NCBI GenBank assembly: GCA_036379355.1
Contig: DASVGV010000144.1
Location: forward strand, 1 to 29,765
DNA: 29,765 nt
DNA from: CAJCIY01 sp036379355
GTDB taxonomy: Bacteria; Actinomycetota; Actinomycetes; Mycobacteriales; CAJCIY01
Direction: 5' to 3'
Made by a program: the position numbers and the translations under genes. Shown in pieces: positions 8,028-15,656 of the stretch; position 1 is the first letter of the stretch, and each line of letters opens with the position of its first letter. The notes under the pieces were generated by a model. The model made no database searches. It had not been told where the DNA came from and was given only the letters and a program-made list of their open reading frames with translations.

Positions 8028-9779
8028 ATGACGACGTCCGAGGAGCACGAGGTCCAAGCGCCCGACCGGGCGCAGCGTTACGACACCGGCCGGTACGCCG
8101 GCGCGATCGGTCTCAACTGGTACGCGTGCGACCCGAGCCTGCAGTTCGTCCTGGCCCAGCACATGCGGCCGGAGGACCTCGCGTGGGTGACGCCGCGGCT
8201 CGTCGAGTACGGCGCGGTCTGCGGCGACCTTGTCGCTCGATGCGCCGAGGAGACCGACCGGAACCCGCCGCGGCTCGAGCGATACGACCGCTGGGGCCAC
8301 GACGTCGGCCAGGTGGTGCTCCCGCCGTCGTTCGTGGCGAGCCGGGACGCCGTCATCGCGCACAGCTTCTCGCGGACGAGCACGCGGACCGAGGCGACCG
8401 CGGCCGGCGTCGACCTGCGCCTGGCCGGCGCGGCATGGAGCTACCTGCTGGACCAGGCCGATATCGGCATGGCCTGCGCTCTCGGCACCGGCGGGGAGAT
8501 GGTCTACCGGCTGGCCGAGCGGTACGCGCCCGCGGACGCGAAAGCGATCCTCGACGGCATCGGCGGTCCGGGCGGTCTCATGGGTGAGACGGCCCAGTCC
8601 CTCACCGAACGCAGCGGCGGGTCGGACCTCGGCGTCATCGAGACGACGGCGACGCCGGTCGGGGACGCGTGGGCGCTGAACGGCGTCAAGTGGTTCGTCT
8701 CCAACGCCGGCGGCGCCGCCTGGGTGGTGATGGCGCGGCCCGAGGGGGCACCGGACGGTGTCCGCGGGGTGGCCTCGTTCCTCGTGCTGAAGCAGCGCCG
8801 GGACGGGACGCCGAACGGCGTGCACCTGCGCCGGCTCAAGGACAAGCTCGGGACGAAGTCGGTGGCGTCCGCCGAGATCGAGCTCGTCGACGCGGAGGGG
8901 TTCCTGCTCGCCGAGCCGCCGGGCGAGGGCCGCGCGAACACCGGCGACGGCCGCGGCCTGTCGCGGATGATGCAGCTGACGAACTCGGCCCGGCTCGGCA
9001 TCGCGATGATGGGGCTCGGCTGCGCCCGCCGCGCCCTCGTCGAGTCCCTCTGTTACGCCCGGGCGCGCGAGGCCTTCGGCCGCCGGCTCGTCGACCAGCC
9101 GCTGATGCGCCGTACCCTCGCCGACCTGGTCGTCGACGTGGAGGCGGCCCAGGCGCTGGTCTTCGACGCCCACGCCCGCCCGTTACGGCTGACCGCGCCG
9201 CTCGCGAAGCTTCGTGCCGCCCGCCTGGGCGTCACCGCGGCCAGCACCGCGATCGAGGTGCACGGCGGCAACGGCTACGTGACGACCTGGCCGGTCGAGC
9301 GGATTCTGCGCGACGCCCAGGTCAACCCGATCTGGGAGGGCGGCGACAACATCCTCGCCCTGGACGTACGCCGGGCGATGGAACGGGACAAGGCGCACAA
9401 GCCGCTTCTGGACCACGCGCGGACGGCGGCCGCCGCCGGCCCCGAGGGTGACGACACGGTGGCGCTCGTCGAGCGGCGGATCGACGACCTGGAGCGGGCG
9501 ATCGAGGCCCTCACGCCGCTGGACCGCGAGGTGGCCGAGGCGCGGCTGTTCCCGCTGGCCCAGCTGATGTGCGACGTGGTGACCGGCGCGCTGCTGGTCG
9601 AGCAGGCCGGCCACGAGCAGCGGGTGGCCGGGCTCGACCGCAAGGCGTTGCTGGCGCAGATGTGGTGCGACCGCCACCTGGCCGGCCACGATCCGGTACG
9701 CGCGATCACCCGGCCCGACGACGAGCTCGCCCGGTTCGACGAGCTGGTGGACGGCGCCTTCGTCGACGCGCGCGACTGA
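8028..9779 (+). CDS. Acyl-CoA dehydrogenase, AidB-like long form
   Basis: The product has 583 residues, far above the roughly 380 of ordinary acyl-CoA dehydrogenases and close to the AidB branch. The N-terminal extension (YACDPSLQFVLAQHM) and the signature MGETAQSLTERSGGSD replace the usual short N-domain and TEP-G-GSD loop. KWFVSNAGGAAWVVMARP covers the flavin-side beta domain. Glu437, in NPIWEGGDNI, sits at the classical catalytic-base position, so dehydrogenase activity is plausible. The C-terminal region of about 130 residues is helical. AidB of E. coli is a DNA-damage-response flavoprotein, but the catabolic neighbours here favour an acyl-CoA substrate (inference). The gene ends 18 bases before the convergent SDR. 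Confidence 0.85.
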   Translation: MTTSEEHEVQAPDRAQRYDTGRYAGAIGLNWYACDPSLQFVLAQHMRPEDLAWVTPRLVEYGAVCGDLVARCAEETDRNPPRLERYDRWGHDVGQVVLPPSFVASRDAVIAHSFSRTSTRTEATAAGVDLRLAGAAWSYLLDQADIGMACALGTGGEMVYRLAERYAPADAKAILDGIGGPGGLMGETAQSLTERSGGSDLGVIETTATPVGDAWALNGVKWFVSNAGGAAWVVMARPEGAPDGVRGVASFLVLKQRRDGTPNGVHLRRLKDKLGTKSVASAEIELVDAEGFLLAEPPGEGRANTGDGRGLSRMMQLTNSARLGIAMMGLGCARRALVESLCYARAREAFGRRLVDQPLMRRTLADLVVDVEAAQALVFDAHARPLRLTAPLAKLRAARLGVTAASTAIEVHGGNGYVTTWPVERILRDAQVNPIWEGGDNILALDVRRAMERDKAHKPLLDHARTAAAAGPEGDDTVALVERRIDDLERAIEALTPLDREVAEARLFPLAQLMCDVVTGALLVEQAGHEQRVAGLDRKALLAQMWCDRHLAGHDPVRAITRPDDELARFDELVDGAFVDARD

Positions 9780-9797
9780 CTCCGCCCGTCCGCGACG

Positions 9798-10598
9798 TCA
9801 GGTCAGCAGGGCGCCGCCGTCGCAGCTGATGACCTCGCCGACGGTGAACGCGCCCGCTCGCGAGCTGAGGAAGATGGCCAGCCCGGCGATGTCCTCGGGG
9901 CTGCCGACGCGGCCGCGGGGGGTGCTCTTGCCGACGGCCTCCCAGTCGGTGTGCTCCACGTCGCCGCCGCCACCGACGCCGGTGCTGAGCATCCAGGTCG
10001 GGAAGGGGCCGGGAGCGATGGCGTTCACGAGGACGTTGCGCGGCGCGAGATGCAGGGCCAGCAGCCGCGTGAGCGAGTGCAGCGCGGCCTTGGACGGTCC
10101 GTACGAGTAGGCCGGGAACCTCGAGTTCTTGATGCCGTCGATCGAGCCGATATTGACCACCCGGGCCGGGTCGTCCTTCGTCGCGCGCGCCTCCAGCAGC
10201 GGCAGCAGGCGCTGGGTCAGGAAGAACACGCCCTTGACGTTGGTGTCCATGACCTTGTCCCAGCCCGTCTCGGGGAACTCGTCGAGCGGCGCACCCCAGG
10301 AGACGCCCGCGTTGTTGACGAGGATGTCGAGGTGCTGCTCGCGGTCCCGGATCTCCGCCGCGAGCCGGTCCACGCCCTCCAGCGTCGCGACATCGGCGGG
10401 CACGGAGACACACTCGCCGCCGAAGCGCTCGGCCAGGCGCGCCGCGGTGGCGTCGCAGGCCGCAGCCTTGCGCGAGGAGACGTAGACCTTGGCGCCGTTG
10501 GCCAGGTAGCCGGCCGCGATCATCTCGCCGATGCCGCGGGAACCGCCGGTCACCAGCGCAACCTTCCCCGCGACGGAGAAGAGGGAGTCGATGTTCAT
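9798..10598 (-). CDS. SDR-family oxidoreductase
   Basis: The product has 266 residues, a classical short-chain dehydrogenase/reductase. The cofactor motif TGGSRGIG is at residues 17-24. NNAG is at 95-98. The catalytic Ser152, Tyr166 and Lys170 (YGPSK) are intact. Arg43 after the second strand (YVSSRK) suggests NADP(H). The C-terminal part GRVGSPEDIAGLAIFLSS and the final GEVISCDGGALLT are typical. It would interconvert a hydroxyl and a keto group, for example the 3-hydroxyacyl-CoA step of beta-oxidation. ATG 10598 is preceded by GAAGGA at a four-base distance. It is the last gene of the minus-strand run, 23 bases after the ACAD10/11-like gene. Confidence 0.88.
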   Translation of the reverse strand: MNIDSLFSVAGKVALVTGGSRGIGEMIAAGYLANGAKVYVSSRKAAACDATAARLAERFGGECVSVPADVATLEGVDRLAAEIRDREQHLDILVNNAGVSWGAPLDEFPETGWDKVMDTNVKGVFFLTQRLLPLLEARATKDDPARVVNIGSIDGIKNSRFPAYSYGPSKAALHSLTRLLALHLAPRNVLVNAIAPGPFPTWMLSTGVGGGGDVEHTDWEAVGKSTPRGRVGSPEDIAGLAIFLSSRAGAFTVGEVISCDGGALLT

Positions 10599-10621
10599 GT
10601 CGTCCTTCGTCGAGAGGCCGG

Positions 10622-11932
10622 TCACGGCCCGCTGAAGGCGGGCTCGCGGGACGGCGTGGGGTCGTCGGTCCGGGTGGCCTTGCGGTTGGTGACCTCGGCG
10701 CGGGCCACGACTTGGTGGTGGACCTCGTCGGGTCCGTCCGCGAGCCGCAGGGTGCGCTGGGCATGCCACATGTCGGCGAGCGGGAACCACTGGGAGATGC
10801 CGGCCGCGCCGTGCATCTGGATGGCCTCGTCGATGATGTTGCAGCACTTCTCCGGCACCATCGCCTTGACCGCGCTGACCCACACCCGCGCCTCGGCGTT
10901 GCCGAGGGTGTCCATGGCCTTGGCCGCGCGCAGCACCATCAGGCGCATGGCCTCGACCTCGATGCGGGCGCGGGACACGACCTCCATGTTCTTGCCGAGG
11001 TTGATCAGCTTCTTGCCGAAGCCCTCGCGGGAGATGCCCCGGTCGACCATCATGTCGATGGCCCGCTCGGCCGCGCCGATCGAGCGCATGCAGTGGTGGA
11101 TGCGGCCCGGACCGAGGCGCAGCTGCGAGATCTCGAAGCCGCGCCCCTCGCCCAGCAGCATGTTCGACGCGGGGACCCGGACGTCGTGGAAGCGGATGTG
11201 CATGTGCCCGTGCGGGGCGTCGTCGGAGCCGAACACGTGCATCGGCCCGACGATCTCTACGCCGGGGGTGTCCTTCGGCACGAGGATCTGCGACTGCTGC
11301 CGGTACGGGTCGCCCCCGTCGTTGGTCCGTACCATCGTGATCATGATCTTGCAGCGCGGGTCACCGGCACCGGAGATGTAGAACTTCTCCCCGTTGATCA
11401 CCCACTCCTCGCCGTCGAGGCGGGCGCTGGTGTGGATCTGCCGGGCGTCCGAGCTCATGACGTCCGGCTCGGTCATCGCGAACGCCGAGCGGATCTCCCC
11501 GCGCAGCAGTGGTTCCAGCCACTGCTGCTTCTGCTCCGGCGTGCCCACCCGTTCGAGCACCTCCATGTTGCCGGTGTCCGGCGCCGAGCAGTTGAGGCAC
11601 TCCGAGGCGAGCCGGTTGCGGCCCAGCTCTGCGGCGATGTACGCGTAGTCCAGGTTCGACAGCCCCTCGCCGGTCTCGGCGTTGGGGAGGAAGAAGTTCC
11701 ACAGCCCCTGGGCCCGCGCCTTGGCCTTGGCGCCGTCGAGAAGCTCCAGCTGCCCGGGTGCCCAGCACCACCGGTCGGCCCGGTTCTCCCCGAGCCGGTG
11801 GAACTCCTCGGTAATGGGCTCGACCTCGCTGGCGATGAATGCGCGCACCGCGTCGTACAGCGGCCGCACCCCCTCGGACATGCGCAGGTCGAAGTCGTCC
11901 ATGCTCGCGCTCTGCAACGCGCCACCGGTCAT
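10622..11932 (-). CDS. Acyl-CoA dehydrogenase, ACAD10/ACAD11-like
   Basis: The product has 436 residues. AFAMTEPDVMSSDARQIHTSA and WVINGEKFYISGAGDPRCKI are the flavin-binding loops of the ACAD10/11 branch. The C-terminal motif LRLADGPDEVHHQVVAR places Asp399 where most family members carry the catalytic Glu, an established feature of this branch. It oxidises an acyl-CoA with transfer of electrons to ETF. Mammalian ACAD10/11 carry a fused aminoglycoside-phosphotransferase-like kinase domain. Here that domain is absent and no such kinase gene lies in the window. ATG 11932 has AAGGAG at 11940-11945 with seven-base spacing, so it is preferred over the internal ATG at 11902. The gap to the upstream SDR is 36 bases. 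Confidence 0.9.
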   Translation of the reverse strand: MTGGALQSASMDDFDLRMSEGVRPLYDAVRAFIASEVEPITEEFHRLGENRADRWCWAPGQLELLDGAKAKARAQGLWNFFLPNAETGEGLSNLDYAYIAAELGRNRLASECLNCSAPDTGNMEVLERVGTPEQKQQWLEPLLRGEIRSAFAMTEPDVMSSDARQIHTSARLDGEEWVINGEKFYISGAGDPRCKIMITMVRTNDGGDPYRQQSQILVPKDTPGVEIVGPMHVFGSDDAPHGHMHIRFHDVRVPASNMLLGEGRGFEISQLRLGPGRIHHCMRSIGAAERAIDMMVDRGISREGFGKKLINLGKNMEVVSRARIEVEAMRLMVLRAAKAMDTLGNAEARVWVSAVKAMVPEKCCNIIDEAIQMHGAAGISQWFPLADMWHAQRTLRLADGPDEVHHQVVARAEVTNRKATRTDDPTPSREPAFSGP

Positions 11933-11968
11933 GTGCGTTCTCCTTCGTCGTCGCCGTGTCCGTCGCGA

Positions 11969-12757
11969 TCAGCCCGCGGGTGGGTGCTCCACCAGGTCCA
12001 TCGACCGCCGCCGCAGCTTGCGCATGCCCGCAAGCCACCGGTCGGGGTCTGCCGCCTTGCGCTCCACGTATGTCTGCACCTGCGGGTGCGGAAGGATCAG
12101 GAACCGCTCCTCGCGCAGGGCCTCGGTCACGACGTCCGCGACGAACTCCGGCTCCACGATGCCGTCGGTCCCCCCGTCGCCGAGCTGCCGGGGCGCCATC
12201 GCCGTGTTGACGCCCTGAGGGCACAGCACCGACACGCGGATCCCGTCGTCGCCGTGCTCGATCGCGATCGTCTCGGCCAGCTTGATGCACGCCGCCTTGG
12301 TCACGCTGTACGGCGCCGAGCCGACCGCCGCGAGCAGGCCGGCCGCGCTCGCCGTGTGGACGAGATAGCCCTCGCCGCGGGCCTTCATCGACGGCAGCAC
12401 GGCCCGGGCGGCGTAGATGTGGGCCATGACGTGCAGCTCCCACAGCCCCTGCCAGGCTGCGTCCGGCGCGTCCACCCCGCCGCCTCCGCCACCGGCGCCG
12501 GCGTTGGAGAAGAAGATGTCGATCGCGCCGATGTCCCGCTCGACCTTCTCGACCAGGTCGCGGACGGCGCGCTCGTCGGTGACGTCCAGCTCGACGCCGA
12601 GGCCGCCGATCTCCTCGCCGACCGCCCGCGCGGTGTCCCCGTTGCGGTCGGCCACCACCACGGCGCGCGCTCCGTCGGCGGTCCAGCGGCGGGCGACGGC
12701 CGAACCGATGCCGCCGCCACCTCCTGTGATGACGGCCACGCGGCCGGTGATCTCCAT
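11969..12757 (-). CDS. SDR-family oxidoreductase
   Basis: The product has 262 residues. The TGGGGGIG cofactor motif is at residues 11-18. Asp37 at the end of the second strand (VVVADRNG) favours NAD(H). The catalytic Ser137, Tyr150 and Lys154 (YSVTK) are present, and the NAG motif begins at Asn85. A run of glycines follows NAG (residues 89-94), an unusual flexible loop at this place. The C-terminal tail ending MDLVEHPPAG replaces the common GG-containing end. It probably oxidises a hydroxylated intermediate of the pathway. ATG 12757 has GGGAG five bases upstream; an in-frame earlier start at 12790 lacks a site. It lies upstream of the ACAD10/11-like gene on the same transcript. Confidence 0.88.
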   Translation of the reverse strand: MEITGRVAVITGGGGGIGSAVARRWTADGARAVVVADRNGDTARAVGEEIGGLGVELDVTDERAVRDLVEKVERDIGAIDIFFSNAGAGGGGGGVDAPDAAWQGLWELHVMAHIYAARAVLPSMKARGEGYLVHTASAAGLLAAVGSAPYSVTKAACIKLAETIAIEHGDDGIRVSVLCPQGVNTAMAPRQLGDGGTDGIVEPEFVADVVTEALREERFLILPHPQVQTYVERKAADPDRWLAGMRKLRRRSMDLVEHPPAG

Positions 12758-12828
12758 CTGCGCTCCCAGGCGGTTGCTGTCACGGGACACGAGCGTTCAA
12801 CCCCGGCCGCCCATCGACGCCGGGCCCG

Positions 12829-12834
12829 AAGTTA
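12829..12834 (-). promoter_or_regulatory. Possible -10 box for an internal promoter
   Basis: TAACTT on the minus strand lies in the 112-base gap before the SDR gene, downstream of a small hairpin. It would give a leader of about 65 bases. No good -35 is seen, so this is weak. Confidence 0.25.
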
Positions 12835-12845
12835 GCACGCGTCCG

Positions 12846-12862
12846 GGCCGGCCCCGCCGGCC
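12846..12862 (-). terminator. Hairpin after the crotonase gene
   Basis: GGCCGG at 12846-12851 and CCGGCC at 12857-12862 form a perfect six-base-pair stem with a five-base loop. It starts eight bases after the crotonase stop on the minus strand. There is no T-run. It may partly separate the upstream FadE-crotonase genes from the downstream SDR-dehydrogenase genes. Such GC palindromes also occur by chance in this base composition. Confidence 0.3.
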
Positions 12863-12869
12863 GCCGGAG

Positions 12870-13637
12870 TCACCGGCCCACGTAGTGCGGCTCGCGCTTG
12901 TCCAGGAAGGCCTTGACACCCTCGCGGTGGTCCTCGGTGCGGAACAGCTCCGCCAGTGTGCTGCTCACCCACCGGCCGAGCGCCTCCCAGTCCGGGTCCA
13001 GCGCCTGCCGCATGCCACGCTTGATCGCGCTCGCGGCGAGCGGCGGGTTGTCCGCGATCGCCGCGGCGAGACGCAGCGCCGCCGGCCGCAGCTCGTCGTG
13101 GGGGACGACGTCGAGGACCAGGCCGATGGCCTTGGCTTCGGCGGCGTCGACGACGCGCCCGGTCAGCAACAGCTCGGCCGCCCGCTGCCGCCCGACCGAC
13201 TGCGCGAGCAGGCCGATACCCGGCACGTCGGTGCACAGCCCTCGCCGGATGAACAGCTCACCGAACCGCGCGCGCTCGGACGCCACCCGGACGTCCGCCA
13301 TGAGCGCCAGCTCCATGCCCCACCCGACGGCCGCGCCGTTCACGGCCGCGACGATCGGAATGTCACTGTGCAGCAGCGCATCCGCTGCGGGGGTGAGTCG
13401 CGGTGTCGGGCCGATGTCGGGCGGCTTCTCCCCGCCGCCCATGACCTGGCGCACGTCGTCGCCGGAACAGAACGCGGGGTCCTCGCCGGTGATCACGAGG
13501 CACCGCGCGGTGCACCGTCGGACCGCGTCCTCGAGCTCCGCGTACGTCTGCCACCGCAGCGCGTTACGCACGTCCGGCCGGCGGATGCACAGGACGCCGA
13601 CATATCCGTCGACGTCATAGCTGATGTCCTCGTACAC
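12870..13637 (-). CDS. Enoyl-CoA hydratase/isomerase (crotonase family)
   Basis: The product has 255 residues. PDVRNALRWQTYAEL is the usual N-terminal substrate helix. FCSGDDVRQV and NGAAVGWGMELALMADVRVAS form the oxyanion-hole and CoA-binding regions. Ungapped alignment to rat enoyl-CoA hydratase retains the first catalytic Glu (Glu109) but has Phe at the second (129). The loop IRRGLCTDVPGIGLLAQSVG replaces the common PGAGGTQRL. The exact reaction (hydration, isomerisation or hydrolysis) is therefore open. The start is GTG 13637 with GGAG five bases upstream. The gene sits 47 bases after another crotonase on the same strand. The pair could serve two successive steps or two branches of the pathway. 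Confidence 0.85.
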   Translation of the reverse strand: MYEDISYDVDGYVGVLCIRRPDVRNALRWQTYAELEDAVRRCTARCLVITGEDPAFCSGDDVRQVMGGGEKPPDIGPTPRLTPAADALLHSDIPIVAAVNGAAVGWGMELALMADVRVASERARFGELFIRRGLCTDVPGIGLLAQSVGRQRAAELLLTGRVVDAAEAKAIGLVLDVVPHDELRPAALRLAAAIADNPPLAASAIKRGMRQALDPDWEALGRWVSSTLAELFRTEDHREGVKAFLDKREPHYVGR

Positions 13638-13684
13638 GTGATCTCCGAGTCGGTGAAGGTACGGCGCCGGGAGTCGCCCGCTGC

Positions 13685-14530
13685 CTAATGCTGCAGGTGC
13701 CGGGGCCGTACCTCGTCGGGCAGGTCGCCGGTCTTCGACAGCGACCAGCGCGGCGGGCGCTTCTCGAGGAACGCCTCGACGCCTTCGCGGGCGTCCGGCT
13801 GCCTGCCCGTCCAGGCGAACAGGTCACGTTGGCGCGCCAGTGCCGCGCGCCCGTCGGTCTCGTCGAGGAACTGGCGGCCGAGCTGCTTGGTGATCGCGGC
13901 CGACACCGGCGCGACGTTGGTCGCCAGGTCGTGGGCGAGCTCGAGCGCCGCCGGCAGGACGTCCTCCGTGGGCAGCGCGCGCGAGGCGAGCCCGATCTCG
14001 AAGGCCTCGCGGCCGGTGAAGATGCGCCCGGTCAGCAGCAGGTCCATGGCCCGCCCGTAGCCGATCATGCGCGGCAGGCTCCACAGCAGGTCGGCGTCGG
14101 GCATCACACCGCGGCGGTTGAAGACGAACCCGAGCTTGGCGCCCTCCGCGACCAACCGGATGTCGAACGGCATCGCGAGAGTCAGCCCGGCACCCACCGC
14201 GGCACCGTTGATGGCGCCGATGACGGGAGTGGCGAGGTGGGCAGCGTCCGACGACGGGCCGGGATAGCGATCCGCCCAGCGGTCGCGCCCGCCCGACGAG
14301 CCGTCGAACGTCGCGCCCTTCGGTTCCAGCGCGGCACCGGCGCAGAAGGCGCGGCCGGCTCCGGTCACGACGATCGCGCGGACGTCGTCGTCGAGGTCGA
14401 AGGCCGCGTACGCGTGCGCCATCTCTACCGACATCTGCCAGGTCCAGGCGTTCATACGTTCGGGCCGGTCGAGAGTGACGATCCCGACCGGCCCGTCGCG
14501 GCTGACGGAGATGGTGTCGTACGCGGTCAC
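13685..14530 (-). CDS. Divergent crotonase-family protein
   Basis: The product has 281 residues. The fold is clear from VGIVTLDRPERMNAW, AGRAFCAGAALEPKG and INGAAVGAGLTLAMPFDIR. The site is unusual: the Asp of the normal GADL is Ala, both rat hydratase glutamate positions are replaced (Thr and Phe), and the GG pair after PD is lost (VMPDADLLWSLPRMIG). Asp145 or Asp147 are the only acidic residues I can place near the active site. An insert after residue 75 (FDGSSGGRDRWADRYPG) is longer than in the neighbouring crotonases. The start GTG 14530 is preceded by AGAGGA at five bases, and the in-frame region upstream is only an open-frame extension. It begins ten bases after the FadE subunit gene, so it is surely co-transcribed. 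Confidence 0.82.
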   Translation of the reverse strand: MTAYDTISVSRDGPVGIVTLDRPERMNAWTWQMSVEMAHAYAAFDLDDDVRAIVVTGAGRAFCAGAALEPKGATFDGSSGGRDRWADRYPGPSSDAAHLATPVIGAINGAAVGAGLTLAMPFDIRLVAEGAKLGFVFNRRGVMPDADLLWSLPRMIGYGRAMDLLLTGRIFTGREAFEIGLASRALPTEDVLPAALELAHDLATNVAPVSAAITKQLGRQFLDETDGRAALARQRDLFAWTGRQPDAREGVEAFLEKRPPRWSLSKTGDLPDEVRPRHLQH

Positions 14531-14540
14531 GGTGTTCCTC

Positions 14541-15656
14541 TCACAGTCCGATGCGGTCGGCGAGCGCGCGCCGTTGCAGGTCGGCGCGGCCGAACAGCCC
14601 GTCGGACGACCGGGCTCGCTTGAGGTACAGGTGGGCGGGGTGCTCCCAGGTGAAGCCGATGCCGCCGTGGATCTGCACGTTGTCGCCGGCCGCGCGCAGG
14701 TACGCCTCGCCCGCGAGAGCCTTGACCAGGCAGGCGAGCGCCGGGACCTCGGCGGGGCGCTCGTCCAGGGCGAAGCTCGCGTACCGGACGGCGGACCGGG
14801 CCGCCTCGATCTGTACCAGCATCTCCGCGCACAGGTGTTTGACGGCCTGGAAGGACCCGATCGGCCGGCCGAACTGCTCACGCTCGCGGGCGTAGGCGAC
14901 GCTGGCGTCGAGGCACGCCTGCGCGCCCCCGACCATGTCGGCGCCCAGCAGGATCGACGCCCGGTCGAGAGCCTGGGCCACGACGTCCGCGACGGACGCG
15001 CAGGCCAGCCGCCGCGCGGGCACCTCGCTGAGGTCGAGCCGGGCGAGGCGGCGCGTCTGGTCCATGGTCGGCTGCACGGTGCGACGCAGTCCGGCCGCGT
15101 CCCCGTGCACCGCGAACAGTCCCGGACCGTCGGCGGTCTCGGCGCACACGAGGAGCAGGCCCGCGACGTGCCCGTCCAGAACGTAAGAGCGGTGACCGGT
15201 CAGCCTCCAGGACTCGTCTCCCGCGCGGGTGGCCGTGACCCGGGTGGGGTCGAGCGCCCACGTGCCGTCGTCACCCGCCCACGCCAGGGTCGCCACCGTG
15301 TCGCCGCGCGCGATCCCGGGCAGCAGGTCCGCGGCGGCCGCCTCGTCGCCCGTCGCGACGATCGCCGGCAGGGCCAGGCCGAGCGTCGCGAGGAAGGGCC
15401 CGGGCGTCAGCGCGCGGCCCATCTCCTCCGCGACCACGGCCAGGTCGGCCCACCCGCCGTCGGCGCCGCCGTACGAAGCCGGTACCACCAGCGCCTGGAC
15501 GTCCAGCTCCGTGGCCAGTCGACGCCAGGCGACCGGGTCGAAACCCGACTCGGTCGCCGAGATCTCCCGGACCCGGTCGAGGGGGACGACATCGGCCAGG
15601 AAGCGCCGGACGGCGTCCCGGACCGGAGCACGGACGGAGAGGGGCGCGTAGCTCAC
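14541..15656 (-). CDS. Acyl-CoA dehydrogenase subunit lacking the catalytic Glu (FadE pair, short partner)
   Basis: The product has 371 residues. The C-terminal acyl-CoA dehydrogenase fold is clear: AYAREREQFGRPIGSFQAVKHLCAEM and the flavin-contact motif QIHGGIGFTWEHPAHLYLKRA. Neither catalytic-base position holds Glu: the isovaleryl-type position reads DRASILLGADMVGG and the C-terminal one reads ARSSDGL. The N-terminal half is weakly conserved and the TEP-type flavin loop is missing (LAWAGDDGTW). This is the pattern of the non-catalytic subunit in alpha2beta2 FadE enzymes of actinobacterial sterol side-chain degradation. The start GTG overlaps the stop of the preceding FadE gene as GTGA, coupling the two. 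It needs its partner for activity (inference). Confidence 0.88.
   Translation of the reverse strand: MSYAPLSVRAPVRDAVRRFLADVVPLDRVREISATESGFDPVAWRRLATELDVQALVVPASYGGADGGWADLAVVAEEMGRALTPGPFLATLGLALPAIVATGDEAAAADLLPGIARGDTVATLAWAGDDGTWALDPTRVTATRAGDESWRLTGHRSYVLDGHVAGLLLVCAETADGPGLFAVHGDAAGLRRTVQPTMDQTRRLARLDLSEVPARRLACASVADVVAQALDRASILLGADMVGGAQACLDASVAYAREREQFGRPIGSFQAVKHLCAEMLVQIEAARSAVRYASFALDERPAEVPALACLVKALAGEAYLRAAGDNVQIHGGIGFTWEHPAHLYLKRARSSDGLFGRADLQRRALADRIGL

Noticed and set aside
10712..12835. A 707-codon plus-strand open frame opposite ACAD10/11-like and SDR genes
   Set aside because: Same shadow composition; the minus strand has catalytic motifs and Shine-Dalgarno sites.
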